Part shown: positions 44,868 through 52,240 of the stretch, one piece after another
How the letters are laid out: every line of letters starts with the position of its first letter
Position numbering within the stretch: the stretch's first letter is position 1
Source of the DNA: Pseudanabaena frigida
GTDB lineage: Bacteria; Cyanobacteriota; Cyanobacteriia; Pseudanabaenales; Pseudanabaenaceae
Assembly (NCBI GenBank): GCA_003242085.1
Contig: QBML01000001.1
Coordinates: 219,216-283,215, forward strand
Direction of reading: 5' to 3'
Length of the DNA stretch: 64,000 nt
Notes under the pieces: model-generated
Database searches by the model: none
What the model was told of the DNA's origin: nothing
The model's input: only the letters and a program-made list of their open reading frames with translations
Translations under genes and position numbers: made by a program

Positions 44868-45459
44868 GGGCAAAGCTCTCCCTTTTTTCAAACCTTAATG
44901 GACCAGTTGTGGAACCCCAAACTTGTTGGTGGGTATTAACATCCATGCCTTTATCGAGACTTATCCAAGTAGTCTCAGTAATTTCGACATAGCTATCTAA
45001 ATAGGTTTTGCAGCCATTCTTCTCAATAAAGCAGCTATTTCCTTCCACTTCACCGAGAAAGCGATCGCCATCTCTTCTAAACACCATTGAGCAGTTATAA
45101 CGACGCTCGATCGCATCGTTTGAAATTGTTTTGAGAATATCCAAATTGCGTCCAGAGCCAGCATAAAACATGGCATTCTTGAGACTGAAATTCTCAATGT
45201 AAATATCATCACCGCGATCGACTAGACGATGCACCCCTTGCCGATAGGGAGTCCATAGATCGTAGTCATAAACCTGTTCTGAATAGAGTCCAATACCCGA
45301 GAAAAACTCAAAGGGTAAAGGGCGAAAGAATACATGGATATGGGCGTAATCCTTGGGACTAGCCGACGCCTGTTTGTAGTTGCTGAAATCTCCTGCCATC
45401 CAATGTGCAAGGGTAAGCAAATCATTTGATATCACTTCAGATTTATCCATCATATTCAT
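44845..45459 (-). CDS. cpeT: phycoerythrobilin lyase-family protein CpeT
   Basis: 204 residues of the CpcT/CpeT type: LLTLAHWMAGDFSNYKQASA, HVFFRPLPFEFFSGIGLYSE, YDYDLWTPYRQGVHRL and WGSTTGPLRFEKRESF. The fold is a lipocalin-like beta barrel that attaches bilin to a beta-subunit cysteine of phycobiliproteins. It is the sixth gene of the operon, between cpeS and cpeR. The ribosome binding site region is folded into a hairpin (45464-45497) ending 4 nt before the ATG, which may restrain translation. Confidence 0.92.
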   Translation of the reverse strand: MNMMDKSEVISNDLLTLAHWMAGDFSNYKQASASPKDYAHIHVFFRPLPFEFFSGIGLYSEQVYDYDLWTPYRQGVHRLVDRGDDIYIENFSLKNAMFYAGSGRNLDILKTISNDAIERRYNCSMVFRRDGDRFLGEVEGNSCFIEKNGCKTYLDSYVEITETTWISLDKGMDVNTHQQVWGSTTGPLRFEKRESFAHEVPTVL

Positions 45460-45463
45460 TGAT

Positions 45464-45497
45464 ATCTCTTAATCTTGAGATTTCAAGATTAAGAGAT
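45464..45497 (-). promoter_or_regulatory. hairpin covering the cpeT ribosome binding site
   Basis: ATCTCTTAATCTT and AAGATTAAGAGAT are 13-bp perfect arms around an 8-nt loop. On the transcript the 3' arm contains the AAGAGAT purine tract and ends 4 nt before the cpeT ATG. Confidence 0.6.
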
Positions 45498-45521
45498 TAA
45501 TGTCACAAAGTTTTACTAACC

Positions 45522-46055
45522 CTAATCTTTGGGCTTTTGACGAATTTCTGAAGAGAAGGAAGCTGTAACCACACCAGAGCCAGCACTAGTTTTAATCAAA
45601 GACACTCGACATCGGACGTTGGGATTGACAAACCAGATTTTCTCTTCGGCAGCAGCACGATCGTAGGATGTGACCATCACAAAAGTGCCATCATCAGTAA
45701 AGTGATACTCACCTATAGCAGCCATCTCTTCAGCATAACCACGTTCGCGGAGGAGCTTGCCACAGTTGGGTCGATCGCGATCTGGAATAGGTATCAAAAC
45801 ACAATTCCCCTTAATCGCTTCACTATCTTCCCAATCTGATTGACCTTCCCAAGCCATGCGAAATGGTGATACGGCAGTTTGTGGATCGATTCCATAGGCT
45901 TTACAGAGGTCTAGTACTTCGGGATCGTCCAATGAAAGAGAAGTAATATCAATTTCAGATTGGACGGCTTCAAAGTGACCGAATGCCATATGATGGGCAC
46001 TGCGTTGCGATCGCCAATGCCCAATTGAATTTTCTACAAACTCCCTAATTTCCAT
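45522..46055 (-). CDS. cpeS: phycoerythrobilin lyase CpeS
   Basis: 177 residues of the CpcS/CpeS family: the opening EIREFVENSIGHWRSQRSAH, MAWEGQSDWEDSEAIKGNCV, GYAEEMAAIGEYHFTDDGTF and EKIWFVNPNVRCRVSLIK. S-type lyases are beta-barrel proteins that attach phycoerythrobilin to Cys-82-type sites. The ATG overlaps the stop of the upstream CpcD-domain gene (TAATG), so translation is coupled. Confidence 0.93.
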   Translation of the reverse strand: MEIREFVENSIGHWRSQRSAHHMAFGHFEAVQSEIDITSLSLDDPEVLDLCKAYGIDPQTAVSPFRMAWEGQSDWEDSEAIKGNCVLIPIPDRDRPNCGKLLRERGYAEEMAAIGEYHFTDDGTFVMVTSYDRAAAEEKIWFVNPNVRCRVSLIKTSAGSGVVTASFSSEIRQKPKD

Positions 46056-47068
46056 TAACTTTTCGGCTTCCGTGTCGATCTTTTTTCCTTGGTATCATCT
46101 TTAGGCTTGTTAAAACCACTGCCCGATTTACTTGAGCTTTTTGGCTTTTTCGATTTAGGCAATGATGCAGTAGGAGCCTCTATTGGTTCTTTTAATGGAG
46201 CAGCTAGCATATTTGCTTCAGAGCTATTCTCAGTAATTACCTCAAGAACTTTCTCTGGTAAATTCTCGACCGAAGATTCAGTGATAAGCTCTGAAATCTC
46301 TTCGTCAACTGTTTCTGTGACTGCATTTTGAGGATTTACAGAAATTTCTTGTAAATTAATCTCTGGCACAATCTCAGCTATAAGCTCAAGTTTATGCTCG
46401 GGACTAGCTCCAATACTTGTCTCTACAACATCCTCAAAAGAAGTATCTGCAACTTGATGAGAAACAATAACTGACTCAGAGGCTAATCGTTCTAGCGATT
46501 GAGTGTTACTCTCTGGCTTATTAAAACCATGACTGCTTTTGGCAGATGCTCTAGTTTTTTTAGGTTTAGCTGTTGTCTCAGAGACAGTTCTTTTCTTCTT
46601 AGCAGTGACTGTTGGCAACTCTACGGCTGGAATACTTTCTGAAATAATATCAGGAAGCACTATAGAAATATTTTCAGGGATAGATTCTGAATCTATTTCT
46701 GGAGTCTCTTGAGAAATTATTTCTATAGGACTTTCTGAATTCTCAACAATAGAATGTTCAATTGCGATCGCAGGAATTTCTTCAGGAATGACGGTAGTGA
46801 TTTGCTCATGAGGCTCATGAACGCATTGTTTAGCGTCATTCTCAGTTGTATTAAGCTGGAGATGAGGAATAGATACACTTACGATCTTGCCACCGAAGCG
46901 ATGAATGGTTTGCAGCTTTTTTGAAAGAGAGCTATAGGGTACATTAACTGTATAAGTTCCCCCTTGCATCCTTCCTGTGTGCTGCCCACCAGTATACTCA
47001 ACAATGATTCGGTGACTTCTGGAAACACTGAAATTTGTGCCTACAAAATCAATTTCTAAACTTGTCAT
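46055..47068 (-). CDS. CpcD-domain protein with long repetitive tail, inserted in cpe operon
   Basis: 337 residues from ATG 47068 (a TTG at 47074 is possible; AAGGA lies upstream). Residues 10-58 form a CpcD-like domain (RIIVEYTGGQHTGRMQGGTY; YSSLSKKLQTIHRFGGKIVS), matching the C-termini of the three linkers upstream. There is no PBS linker domain. The rest is a low-complexity tail of Glu/Ile/Ser (TVIPEEIPAIAIEHSIVENS) broken by two basic blocks ending in SSHGFNKPES and SGSGFNKPKD. In the characterised cpeCDESTR order no gene sits between cpeE and cpeS. It may be a rod-capping or tethering protein; the function is unknown. Confidence 0.85.
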   Translation of the reverse strand: MTSLEIDFVGTNFSVSRSHRIIVEYTGGQHTGRMQGGTYTVNVPYSSLSKKLQTIHRFGGKIVSVSIPHLQLNTTENDAKQCVHEPHEQITTVIPEEIPAIAIEHSIVENSESPIEIISQETPEIDSESIPENISIVLPDIISESIPAVELPTVTAKKKRTVSETTAKPKKTRASAKSSHGFNKPESNTQSLERLASESVIVSHQVADTSFEDVVETSIGASPEHKLELIAEIVPEINLQEISVNPQNAVTETVDEEISELITESSVENLPEKVLEVITENSSEANMLAAPLKEPIEAPTASLPKSKKPKSSSKSGSGFNKPKDDTKEKRSTRKPKS

Positions 47069-47181
47069 ATCCAACTTAATCCTTGCGATCGCATTTCTAC
47101 GATTGCACTCAAAATATTTTATTTCAATAATCTCTATAAGTATTCCGTAAAGATGTATCTGAGAACAAATTATCTAAGCTG

Positions 47182-47226
47182 AAAATAATTAAGAAAAGAA
47201 TGAAATAATCTTTTCTTAATTATTTT
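47182..47226 (-). terminator. hairpin after cpeE (attenuator candidate)
   Basis: 18-bp perfect arms (AAAATAATTAAGAAAAGA) enclose a 9-nt loop in the gap between cpeE and the CpcD-domain gene. The stem is AT-rich and followed by T/C-rich sequence, so it may stop part of the transcripts or block decay from the 3' side. Confidence 0.65.
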
Positions 47227-47300
47227 TGCAAATTGCCGACCCAGCCCATACCAATAACCTAAAGTGCGGCGGAAAAAATACACCACACTTCAGATCCAGC

Positions 47301-48059
47301 CTAAGCTACTTCAGTAATGCTCAGAATTTTGCCGCCAGTCTTCTGGATGTTCTGGATTTTTTGAGACAGTTGGTTGTAACCGACCTCAAAAGTTGATGCA
47401 CTCTGGGTTACACGACTACCAAATTTAGCTCTGGTAATTGAGATTCGGAAACGCTTGCTAGTACTGCTAGCAGAACCAGAACCAACTGTAGGAGTAACGA
47501 TTTTGGTTGGCAAGTTACCACCAATGTCACTAATCAATTTTGCTGATTTGCCTGCATCGTTAGACGCAAAACCGCGCATTAGAGCAAAAGTGCGATTGAA
47601 GTTCACATTCTTGCTGCCAACTTGAGTACGGTTGCCACGAGCAGAAGGTACTGTGTTTTCGCCAAAGTTACTGACATACTCATCACTGTCGATATAGGAA
47701 TCGATTTCAGCTTCGTAACCTTGAGTGTTGTAAATCAATACATGCTCTGCAATTTCAGCTTGATCTTGAGGAGCACGACCGAGCAGGTGTTTGAAGTTCA
47801 ACTCAACAAAGCGATAGGGAGAAGAGTTTTCAAAAAATAGAGTTTGATAAAGTTCCGACTTAGCAATGGCTCTGACAAATCCAGCAACGGAAATGTCCCC
47901 ATTGCGGAGTTGGGATTCAGCCGAGATCAGACGTTGGCTTTCCATCACATGAGCATTGCCCAATACTTGACGATATGCAGCCCGAATTACAGCCTGCAAA
48001 TCTTCCTCGGATGCATTAGGGCGAAGTTCAATAGATTCTGTTTCAATCCAAAGTGACAT
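47301..48059 (-). CDS. cpeE: phycobilisome rod linker, phycoerythrin-associated (CpeE/CpeD type)
   Basis: About 252 residues from ATG 48059, chosen because AGGATAAAT precedes it; a start 42 bp upstream would add a non-homologous lead. A PBS linker domain at about 20-150 (IRAAYRQVLGNAHVMESQRL; YRFVELNFKHLLGRAPQDQA; IDSYIDSDEYVSNFGENTVP) is followed by a CpcD domain (FRISITRAKFGSRVTQSAST to QKTGGKILSITEVA). It joins phycoerythrin hexamers in the distal rod. Third in the operon, so named by position; D and E types are hard to separate by eye. Confidence 0.9.
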   Translation of the reverse strand: MSLWIETESIELRPNASEEDLQAVIRAAYRQVLGNAHVMESQRLISAESQLRNGDISVAGFVRAIAKSELYQTLFFENSSPYRFVELNFKHLLGRAPQDQAEIAEHVLIYNTQGYEAEIDSYIDSDEYVSNFGENTVPSARGNRTQVGSKNVNFNRTFALMRGFASNDAGKSAKLISDIGGNLPTKIVTPTVGSGSASSTSKRFRISITRAKFGSRVTQSASTFEVGYNQLSQKIQNIQKTGGKILSITEVA

Positions 48060-48102
48060 AGTATTTATCCTAAAAATCAAAATTTTTTTTATATAAAACA
48101 AT

Positions 48103-48138
48103 CGAAATAAGAGGTGCTACAACACGCCTCTCATTTCG
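48103..48138 (-). promoter_or_regulatory. intercistronic hairpin between cpeD and cpeE
   Basis: CGAAATAAGAGGTG folds onto CACGCCTCTCATTTCG with small mismatches, starting 7 bp after the cpeD stop. It resembles the other gap hairpins in this operon. Confidence 0.6.
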
Positions 48139-48144
48139 AGATTC

Positions 48145-48894
48145 TTAGGCAATTTCGGTAATGCTAACAATTTTGCCTGAGGTACGGTTAATCCGTTGGA
48201 TTTGAGGAGTCATCTTGCTTGCAGAAACAATGTACTCAGTGTTGCTGATGCGGCGACGGGTATCAAATTTGGAACCTGACACCAAAATCTTGAAGCGTTT
48301 CTCAGTTCCAGAACCAATTACGGTTGAGGTCGATGGCTTGATAGCGTTGGAGCTATTGGTCGCAACCTCATACACAAGTTGTGATGCTTGTACGGAGCTA
48401 TCAACTTGAGCTGCACCGCGATCGAGGGCGAAAATACGGTTGTAGCCAATTTGCTTAGGGTTGCTGGCACTATTACGACCGCGATTGTATGGAACAACGT
48501 TTTCGCCAAAGGCAGCCTGATATTCATCGCTATCGATGTAGGAATCGATCTCTGAATCATAACCTTCAGCTACAGTGCGAACGATATGCTCGGAAACTTC
48601 ACGCTGATCTTGTGGCGCACGGCCGAGTAGGTGCAAAAAGTTTAGCTCTACAAATCGGTAAGGAGCGCAAGCGGTGAAATAGCGATCGCGATAGAAGTCA
48701 GATTTAGCAACGATGCGGACAAACTCACGGATGGTAATCGAGCGATCGCAAAGTTTGGACTCAGCTGAGGTCAAACGCTCACTTTCCATAACATGAGGAT
48801 TACCCAAAACTTGCTTGTAAACAGCACGGATCGCAGTTTGGATTTCTTCAACGCTACTATTTGGCCACAATTCAATAGCTGACAAAGTCGTCAT
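48145..48894 (-). CDS. cpeD: phycobilisome rod linker, phycoerythrin-associated (CpeD type)
   Basis: 249 residues. PBS linker domain at about 18-150 (IRAVYKQVLGNPHVMESERL; YRFVELNFLHLLGRAPQDQR; IDSYIDSDEYQAAFGENVVP) and C-terminal CpcD domain at about 195-249 (RFKILVSGSKFDTRRRISNT to NRTSGKIVSITEIA). It is similar to the next gene throughout, consistent with tandem duplication. Second in the operon. The ATG has GAGAGGAA upstream. Confidence 0.92.
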   Translation of the reverse strand: MTTLSAIELWPNSSVEEIQTAIRAVYKQVLGNPHVMESERLTSAESKLCDRSITIREFVRIVAKSDFYRDRYFTACAPYRFVELNFLHLLGRAPQDQREVSEHIVRTVAEGYDSEIDSYIDSDEYQAAFGENVVPYNRGRNSASNPKQIGYNRIFALDRGAAQVDSSVQASQLVYEVATNSSNAIKPSTSTVIGSGTEKRFKILVSGSKFDTRRRISNTEYIVSASKMTPQIQRINRTSGKIVSITEIA

Positions 48895-49004
48895 AGTAAA
48901 TTCCTCTCTCTTAAATTTTTTATAGTTACTAGAATTTTAGGGTCAAGATAAGCGGTGAAAAGCACCGATTGTCCTAATCCTGTACCAATAATTTTTTATA
49001 AAAT

Positions 49005-49041
49005 CCAGTTATAGATAGTGATTTGCGCCATCTATAACTGG
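49005..49041 (-). promoter_or_regulatory. intercistronic hairpin between cpeC and cpeD
   Basis: CCAGTTATAGAT and ATCTATAACTGG are perfect 12-bp arms with a 13-nt loop, starting 7 bp after the cpeC stop. A smaller stem (CGGTG/CACCG) lies at about 48951-48967. Confidence 0.7.
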
Positions 49042-49047
49042 GGAAAA

Positions 49048-49908
49048 TTACACAGCCGTGATGCTGGCAATTACGCCGCCTTGCTGGTGAATGCGTTGAT
49101 ATTCTTGAGAAAGTTGGTCGAGAGGCACCAAATATACTTTGTTGCTACGACGGAACTTGGAAATACTATTGACAGTTTTGGCACGGTAACCAGTAACTTC
49201 AATGCGGTAAACCTTGCTGCTAGGAGTACCAAACGAACCACGACGGGTAAGTGGTGCATCAGCAGGATTGCGGAAGACTGCGCCATCGCCAGAGGGAGGA
49301 ATTACAGCAGTAGCGGTGGGATTGATTACCAATGAATTCAGCTTAGGACTAATGCCTGCTAGATCGCCCTTGAGGCTGCTGCTAGACGCACCGCGCACCA
49401 ATTCAAAGGTATGAGTAAACTGCACCATGCTTTGACAAGCTTCGCTCTTATATCCACGAATATAAGGAACAAAGTTTTCGCCAAAAGTGGTTTGATACTC
49501 ATCACTATCGATGTAAGAATCAATGTCAGCCGCAAATCCTTGGGTATCAAGAATAGTGCTGTGTCCGCGCATTTCTTCCAAATCTAGTGGTGGACGACCG
49601 AGTAAATGACGGAAGTTAAGTTCGATCGCACGATAACGAGCGCAGCTTGTAAAAAAGCGAGTCATGTATAGGTCAGATTTGGCTACTGCTCTAACAAATT
49701 CACGGACGCTCAACTCGCCACGCTTAAATTGTGATTCAGGAACGACGAGTCTTTCGCTCTCCATTACATAGGCATTGCCCAATACTTGACGATAAACTGC
49801 ACGAATAATGGTTTCGACATCATCCGCAGATTGACCAAGTACCCATTCAATGGGAGGAGTTTCATCAAACAGGCTGACACCCAAGCGTGAAGCTGGTCCA
49901 AAAGGCAT
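49048..49908 (-). CDS. cpeC: phycobilisome rod linker CpeC
   Basis: 286 residues. The N-terminus (PFGPASRLGVSLFDETPPIE) matches the CpeC class. PBS linker domain at about 32-170 (IRAVYRQVLGNAYVMESERL; YRAIELNFRHLLGRPPLDLE; IDSYIDSDEYQTTFGENFVP), Pro/Ala-rich spacer, and CpcD domain at about 230-286 (YRIEVTGYRAKTVNSISKFR to HQQGGVIASITAV). First gene of the operon, with AGGAG upstream of its ATG. It would join the first phycoerythrin hexamer to the rod. The promoter lies in 49909-50144. Confidence 0.95.
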   Translation of the reverse strand: MPFGPASRLGVSLFDETPPIEWVLGQSADDVETIIRAVYRQVLGNAYVMESERLVVPESQFKRGELSVREFVRAVAKSDLYMTRFFTSCARYRAIELNFRHLLGRPPLDLEEMRGHSTILDTQGFAADIDSYIDSDEYQTTFGENFVPYIRGYKSEACQSMVQFTHTFELVRGASSSSLKGDLAGISPKLNSLVINPTATAVIPPSGDGAVFRNPADAPLTRRGSFGTPSSKVYRIEVTGYRAKTVNSISKFRRSNKVYLVPLDQLSQEYQRIHQQGGVIASITAV

Positions 49909-50105
49909 TACACAATATCTCCTGATTTAACGAAAGGATTTAATAAAAGTGTTTATGAATTGCAGAGTTCAAAGGCTAGACTAAGCAAATAGAGCTTGTT
50001 TTTGCCTTTAAATATGGTTGGCGTATTAATTTATACGCTTTGTTATAATCGATTTTCGTACAAGTACGCTACCTTAATTATCAAGATTTATTAATTTTGC
50101 CTAAT

Positions 50106-50124
50106 TTTGCACAATATTTACACA
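50106..50124 (+). promoter_or_regulatory. L-box-like RcaC site upstream of cpeC, reverse orientation
   Basis: TTTGCACA-ATAT-TTACACA differs by one base from the L-box TTTGCACA-N4-TTGCACA bound by RcaC in chromatic acclimation. It reads on the plus strand while cpeC is on the minus strand. A reverse-oriented L-box has been described in the cpeC promoter of Fremyella, where it serves repression in red light. Confidence 0.55.
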
Positions 50125-50144
50125 ATCTAATTTTGTGAACAACC

Positions 50145-50187
50145 TAAAAAAACAGAGGTGACACTTCGTGCCACCTCTGTTTTTTTA
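50145..50187. terminator. terminator hairpin of the HEAT/ankyrin operon
   Basis: TAAAAAAACAGAGGTG and CACCTCTGTTTTTTTA flank a short GC core with a TTC loop. It lies 32 bp beyond the stop at 50219 on the minus strand and can work in both directions. Confidence 0.85.
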
Positions 50188-50218
50188 GTGAATAATTAGT
50201 GGGAAGGGAGTATCAGCT

Positions 50219-50887
50219 TTAGGGCAAGTCAGCCTCCAGTGCGGCAGCAACGACAGAATGATTTTCGTCTTGGCGCAATTTGGCAAGTAATAATTTTGCT
50301 CTGGGATTAGATGATTTGCTGAGTACCGTTGCTGTTCGCCAGCGATCGCACCAAACCTCGGCATTAGCTAATTCGGTGAGTAGATCTAAGGATTCTTCTT
50401 CATACTGACCATTTAGCAGTTGCCCCAATGCCAAAATTGCAGTTTCTCGGATTGTCTGGGTCGGATCGAGTAAAGCCTGACGAATAATTTCAAGCAAAAT
50501 ATCTTCGCGATCGCTGTCCATAAAAATTGAGATAATTGTTTGACGAATAAGCCAGTTCTGATTTCGTACAAACAAATCTCGTAATAAAGGAAGAGCGCGA
50601 TCGCCAAATCCAAACAAAGTATCTGCGATCTCAGCTAAGACATTGTCATCATGTTCTTTCGCCAACAGGTCGGTTAAAACTTGAAATGATTCGTCGGTGA
50701 GATGATTGCCTAAACCCATCACTGCAAATCGACGGCATAAAAAATCCGAGCTAGCGGTTAAGCGTTGCAAAATTGGCACTACAATATCGCTAGGACATTT
50801 TGCTAGTTCATCTAGAGCTAACTTGCGATCGTAAACAGAGCCACTGAGAAATGAAAGTTCTAATTGGACGATGCGATCGTTATCCAT
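50219..50887 (-). CDS. HEAT-repeat protein, third gene of an operon upstream of cpeC
   Basis: 222 residues made of HEAT-like helical pairs: VYDRKLALDELAKCPSDIVV, FLCRRFAVMGLGNHL, DDNVLAEIADTLFGFGDRAL, NWLIRQTIISIFMDSDREDI, DPTQTIRETAILALGQLL and a last WRTATVLSKSSNPRAKLLL. HEAT proteins in cyanobacteria act as scaffolds and as phycobiliprotein chaperone-lyases (CpeY/CpeZ types), but I cannot match this to CpeZ. Its start overlaps the ankyrin gene stop (TAATG). Position next to the cpe operon is suggestive only. Confidence 0.8.
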   Translation of the reverse strand: MDNDRIVQLELSFLSGSVYDRKLALDELAKCPSDIVVPILQRLTASSDFLCRRFAVMGLGNHLTDESFQVLTDLLAKEHDDNVLAEIADTLFGFGDRALPLLRDLFVRNQNWLIRQTIISIFMDSDREDILLEIIRQALLDPTQTIRETAILALGQLLNGQYEEESLDLLTELANAEVWCDRWRTATVLSKSSNPRAKLLLAKLRQDENHSVVAAALEADLP

Positions 50888-51429
50888 TATTCTGATGCTC
50901 CTGCACGAATTAATAGTTCTACGGCTTGATTTGAACGAAAGGATTTACGGGCTTCGCTTAAAGCTGAGCCATTCCAATTATTCTTAGGACGATGATCGGC
51001 TTTATATTTCAGCAGAATTTCCACGATCTCTATACTGCCTAAAGCTGATGCCATCATCAAAGGTGTCCAGCCACCAAGATTAGCAGTATTAACTTCAGCA
51101 CCTAATTCACATAGAGCTTTGACACTATATAAGTGTCCGCGCTCAGCAGCTAAATACAGGGCAGTGTCACCTATTTTATTAGTAGCATTGAGTTCTGCAC
51201 CCATCTGGGCTAAGCGTTGGACGAGATCGGTCTGCCCATGCCTAGCTGTTGTCATGAGTACTGTTTCCTGAAAATTATTGCGATCGCTAACACAGTTGCG
51301 ATCGAGCAAAGTTACACCACCAGTAGTGCTAGAATCTGCCCCGCGCTCTAGTAAGTCTTGGACAGCGATCGCCTCACATCTGATTACGGCTCTAATTAAT
51401 TCTTCATTAAGCGAACGGGTGACAGTCAC
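50887..51429 (-). CDS. ankyrin-repeat protein
   Basis: 180 residues with about four ankyrin repeats: AVIRCEAIAVQDLLERGADS, ETVLMTTARHGQTDLVQRLA with QMGAELNATNKIG, DTALYLAAERGHLYSVKALC with ELGAEVNTANLGG, and WTPLMMASALGSIEIVEILL. There is no signal peptide, so it is cytosolic. Its stop overlaps the HEAT gene start and its start overlaps the preceding gene's stop (ATGA), so the three proteins are translationally coupled and may form a complex. Function unknown. Confidence 0.85.
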   Translation of the reverse strand: MTVTRSLNEELIRAVIRCEAIAVQDLLERGADSSTTGGVTLLDRNCVSDRNNFQETVLMTTARHGQTDLVQRLAQMGAELNATNKIGDTALYLAAERGHLYSVKALCELGAEVNTANLGGWTPLMMASALGSIEIVEILLKYKADHRPKNNWNGSALSEARKSFRSNQAVELLIRAGASE

Positions 51430-51908
51430 GATTGCAAATCCTTTAGTTCAACCTTAAAAATCGCATCGACTGGTTTTGAGGCGATCGTGGCATCCCAAGC
51501 AATACTTTGTAAAAAGGTTTTGCTTGCCAATGTCTCCACTACATCTACACCCCAATCACCAGTTTGCAACGTGTCGGGGGAATCGCTAGTGGGCGATGTG
51601 GTTTTAATGCCACCCAAGACCAAAATCTCAGGTAATACATTACGCTCTATGCCTTGGTCAAGACGTTTATCGGCTAGAGCTTGAGCGCAAAACTCGCCTA
51701 TTTGCTGAGGTGAAAATAGATCGAGATCGAACAAAATTTCCACAATCCAATGGAAATGATTTACTAAACGGATCTGACAAGATGGGCGATCGCCTAAGCC
51801 TTTCTGAAATACTGCTGTAAATTCCTCACGACTGAGGGCTGGCACAATGTCTGGCGAAACATCAAAGTTATGGGAGAGCAGCATTCTCCCTTTTAATGAA
51901 TTACTCAA
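51426..51908 (-). CDS. unknown protein, first gene of HEAT/ankyrin operon
   Basis: 160 residues, soluble. It contains an alpha-helical N-terminal part (DIVPALSREEFTAVFQKGLG; HFHWIVEILFDLDLFSPQQI) and a C-terminal beta-rich part (WDATIASKPVDAIFKVELKD). I do not recognise it. Its product is expected in stoichiometric amounts with the ankyrin and HEAT proteins. The upstream gap 51909-52240 holds a palindromic element and the hemH promoter. Confidence 0.65.
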   Translation of the reverse strand: MSNSLKGRMLLSHNFDVSPDIVPALSREEFTAVFQKGLGDRPSCQIRLVNHFHWIVEILFDLDLFSPQQIGEFCAQALADKRLDQGIERNVLPEILVLGGIKTTSPTSDSPDTLQTGDWGVDVVETLASKTFLQSIAWDATIASKPVDAIFKVELKDLQS

Positions 51909-52015
51909 AGTTTTCAGGATTTTATAAAAGTTTTTTATATTCCCTAGTCTAAAGGAAGATTAGCAGTTCACTATAAAAATGCGCTAAGTGGCTGGGCACA
52001 ATTACATATAAAACC

Positions 52016-52058
52016 CTAAAACCTGTGGCGCACGCGCAGCGTGCGCCACAGGTTTTAG
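52016..52058. repeat. palindrome, CTAAAACCTGTGGCGC type
   Basis: Perfect 20-bp arms with a GCA loop. The flanks ATATAAAACCC and ATTATGCCC match the flanks of the other palindromic elements. Confidence 0.85.
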
Positions 52059-52240
52059 CTCTGGATTTTTTATTATGCCCAACTACTTACAAGTAGACTA
52101 ATCAGCATAATGAAAATAAATAGCAATAATTTAGTTTTACGCTCTGCCAAATAAATGTATTGTTTAAATATCAGTATTACTAGTCAGTATGCTGTTCAGC
52201 ATTTCTGGCAAAAATCTAAAGTAAGGAAGTAGCGATTGAT

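Noticed and set aside
50057..50068. CGTACAAGTACG palindrome in the cpeC promoter region as an operator
   Set aside because: It is a perfect 12-bp palindrome, but I know of no regulator with this site and there is only one copy; not enough to list as a feature.
50219..50887. CpeZ-type phycoerythrin chaperone
   Set aside because: It is a HEAT-repeat protein of similar size next to cpe genes, but I see no CpeZ-specific sequence, so only the fold is claimed.
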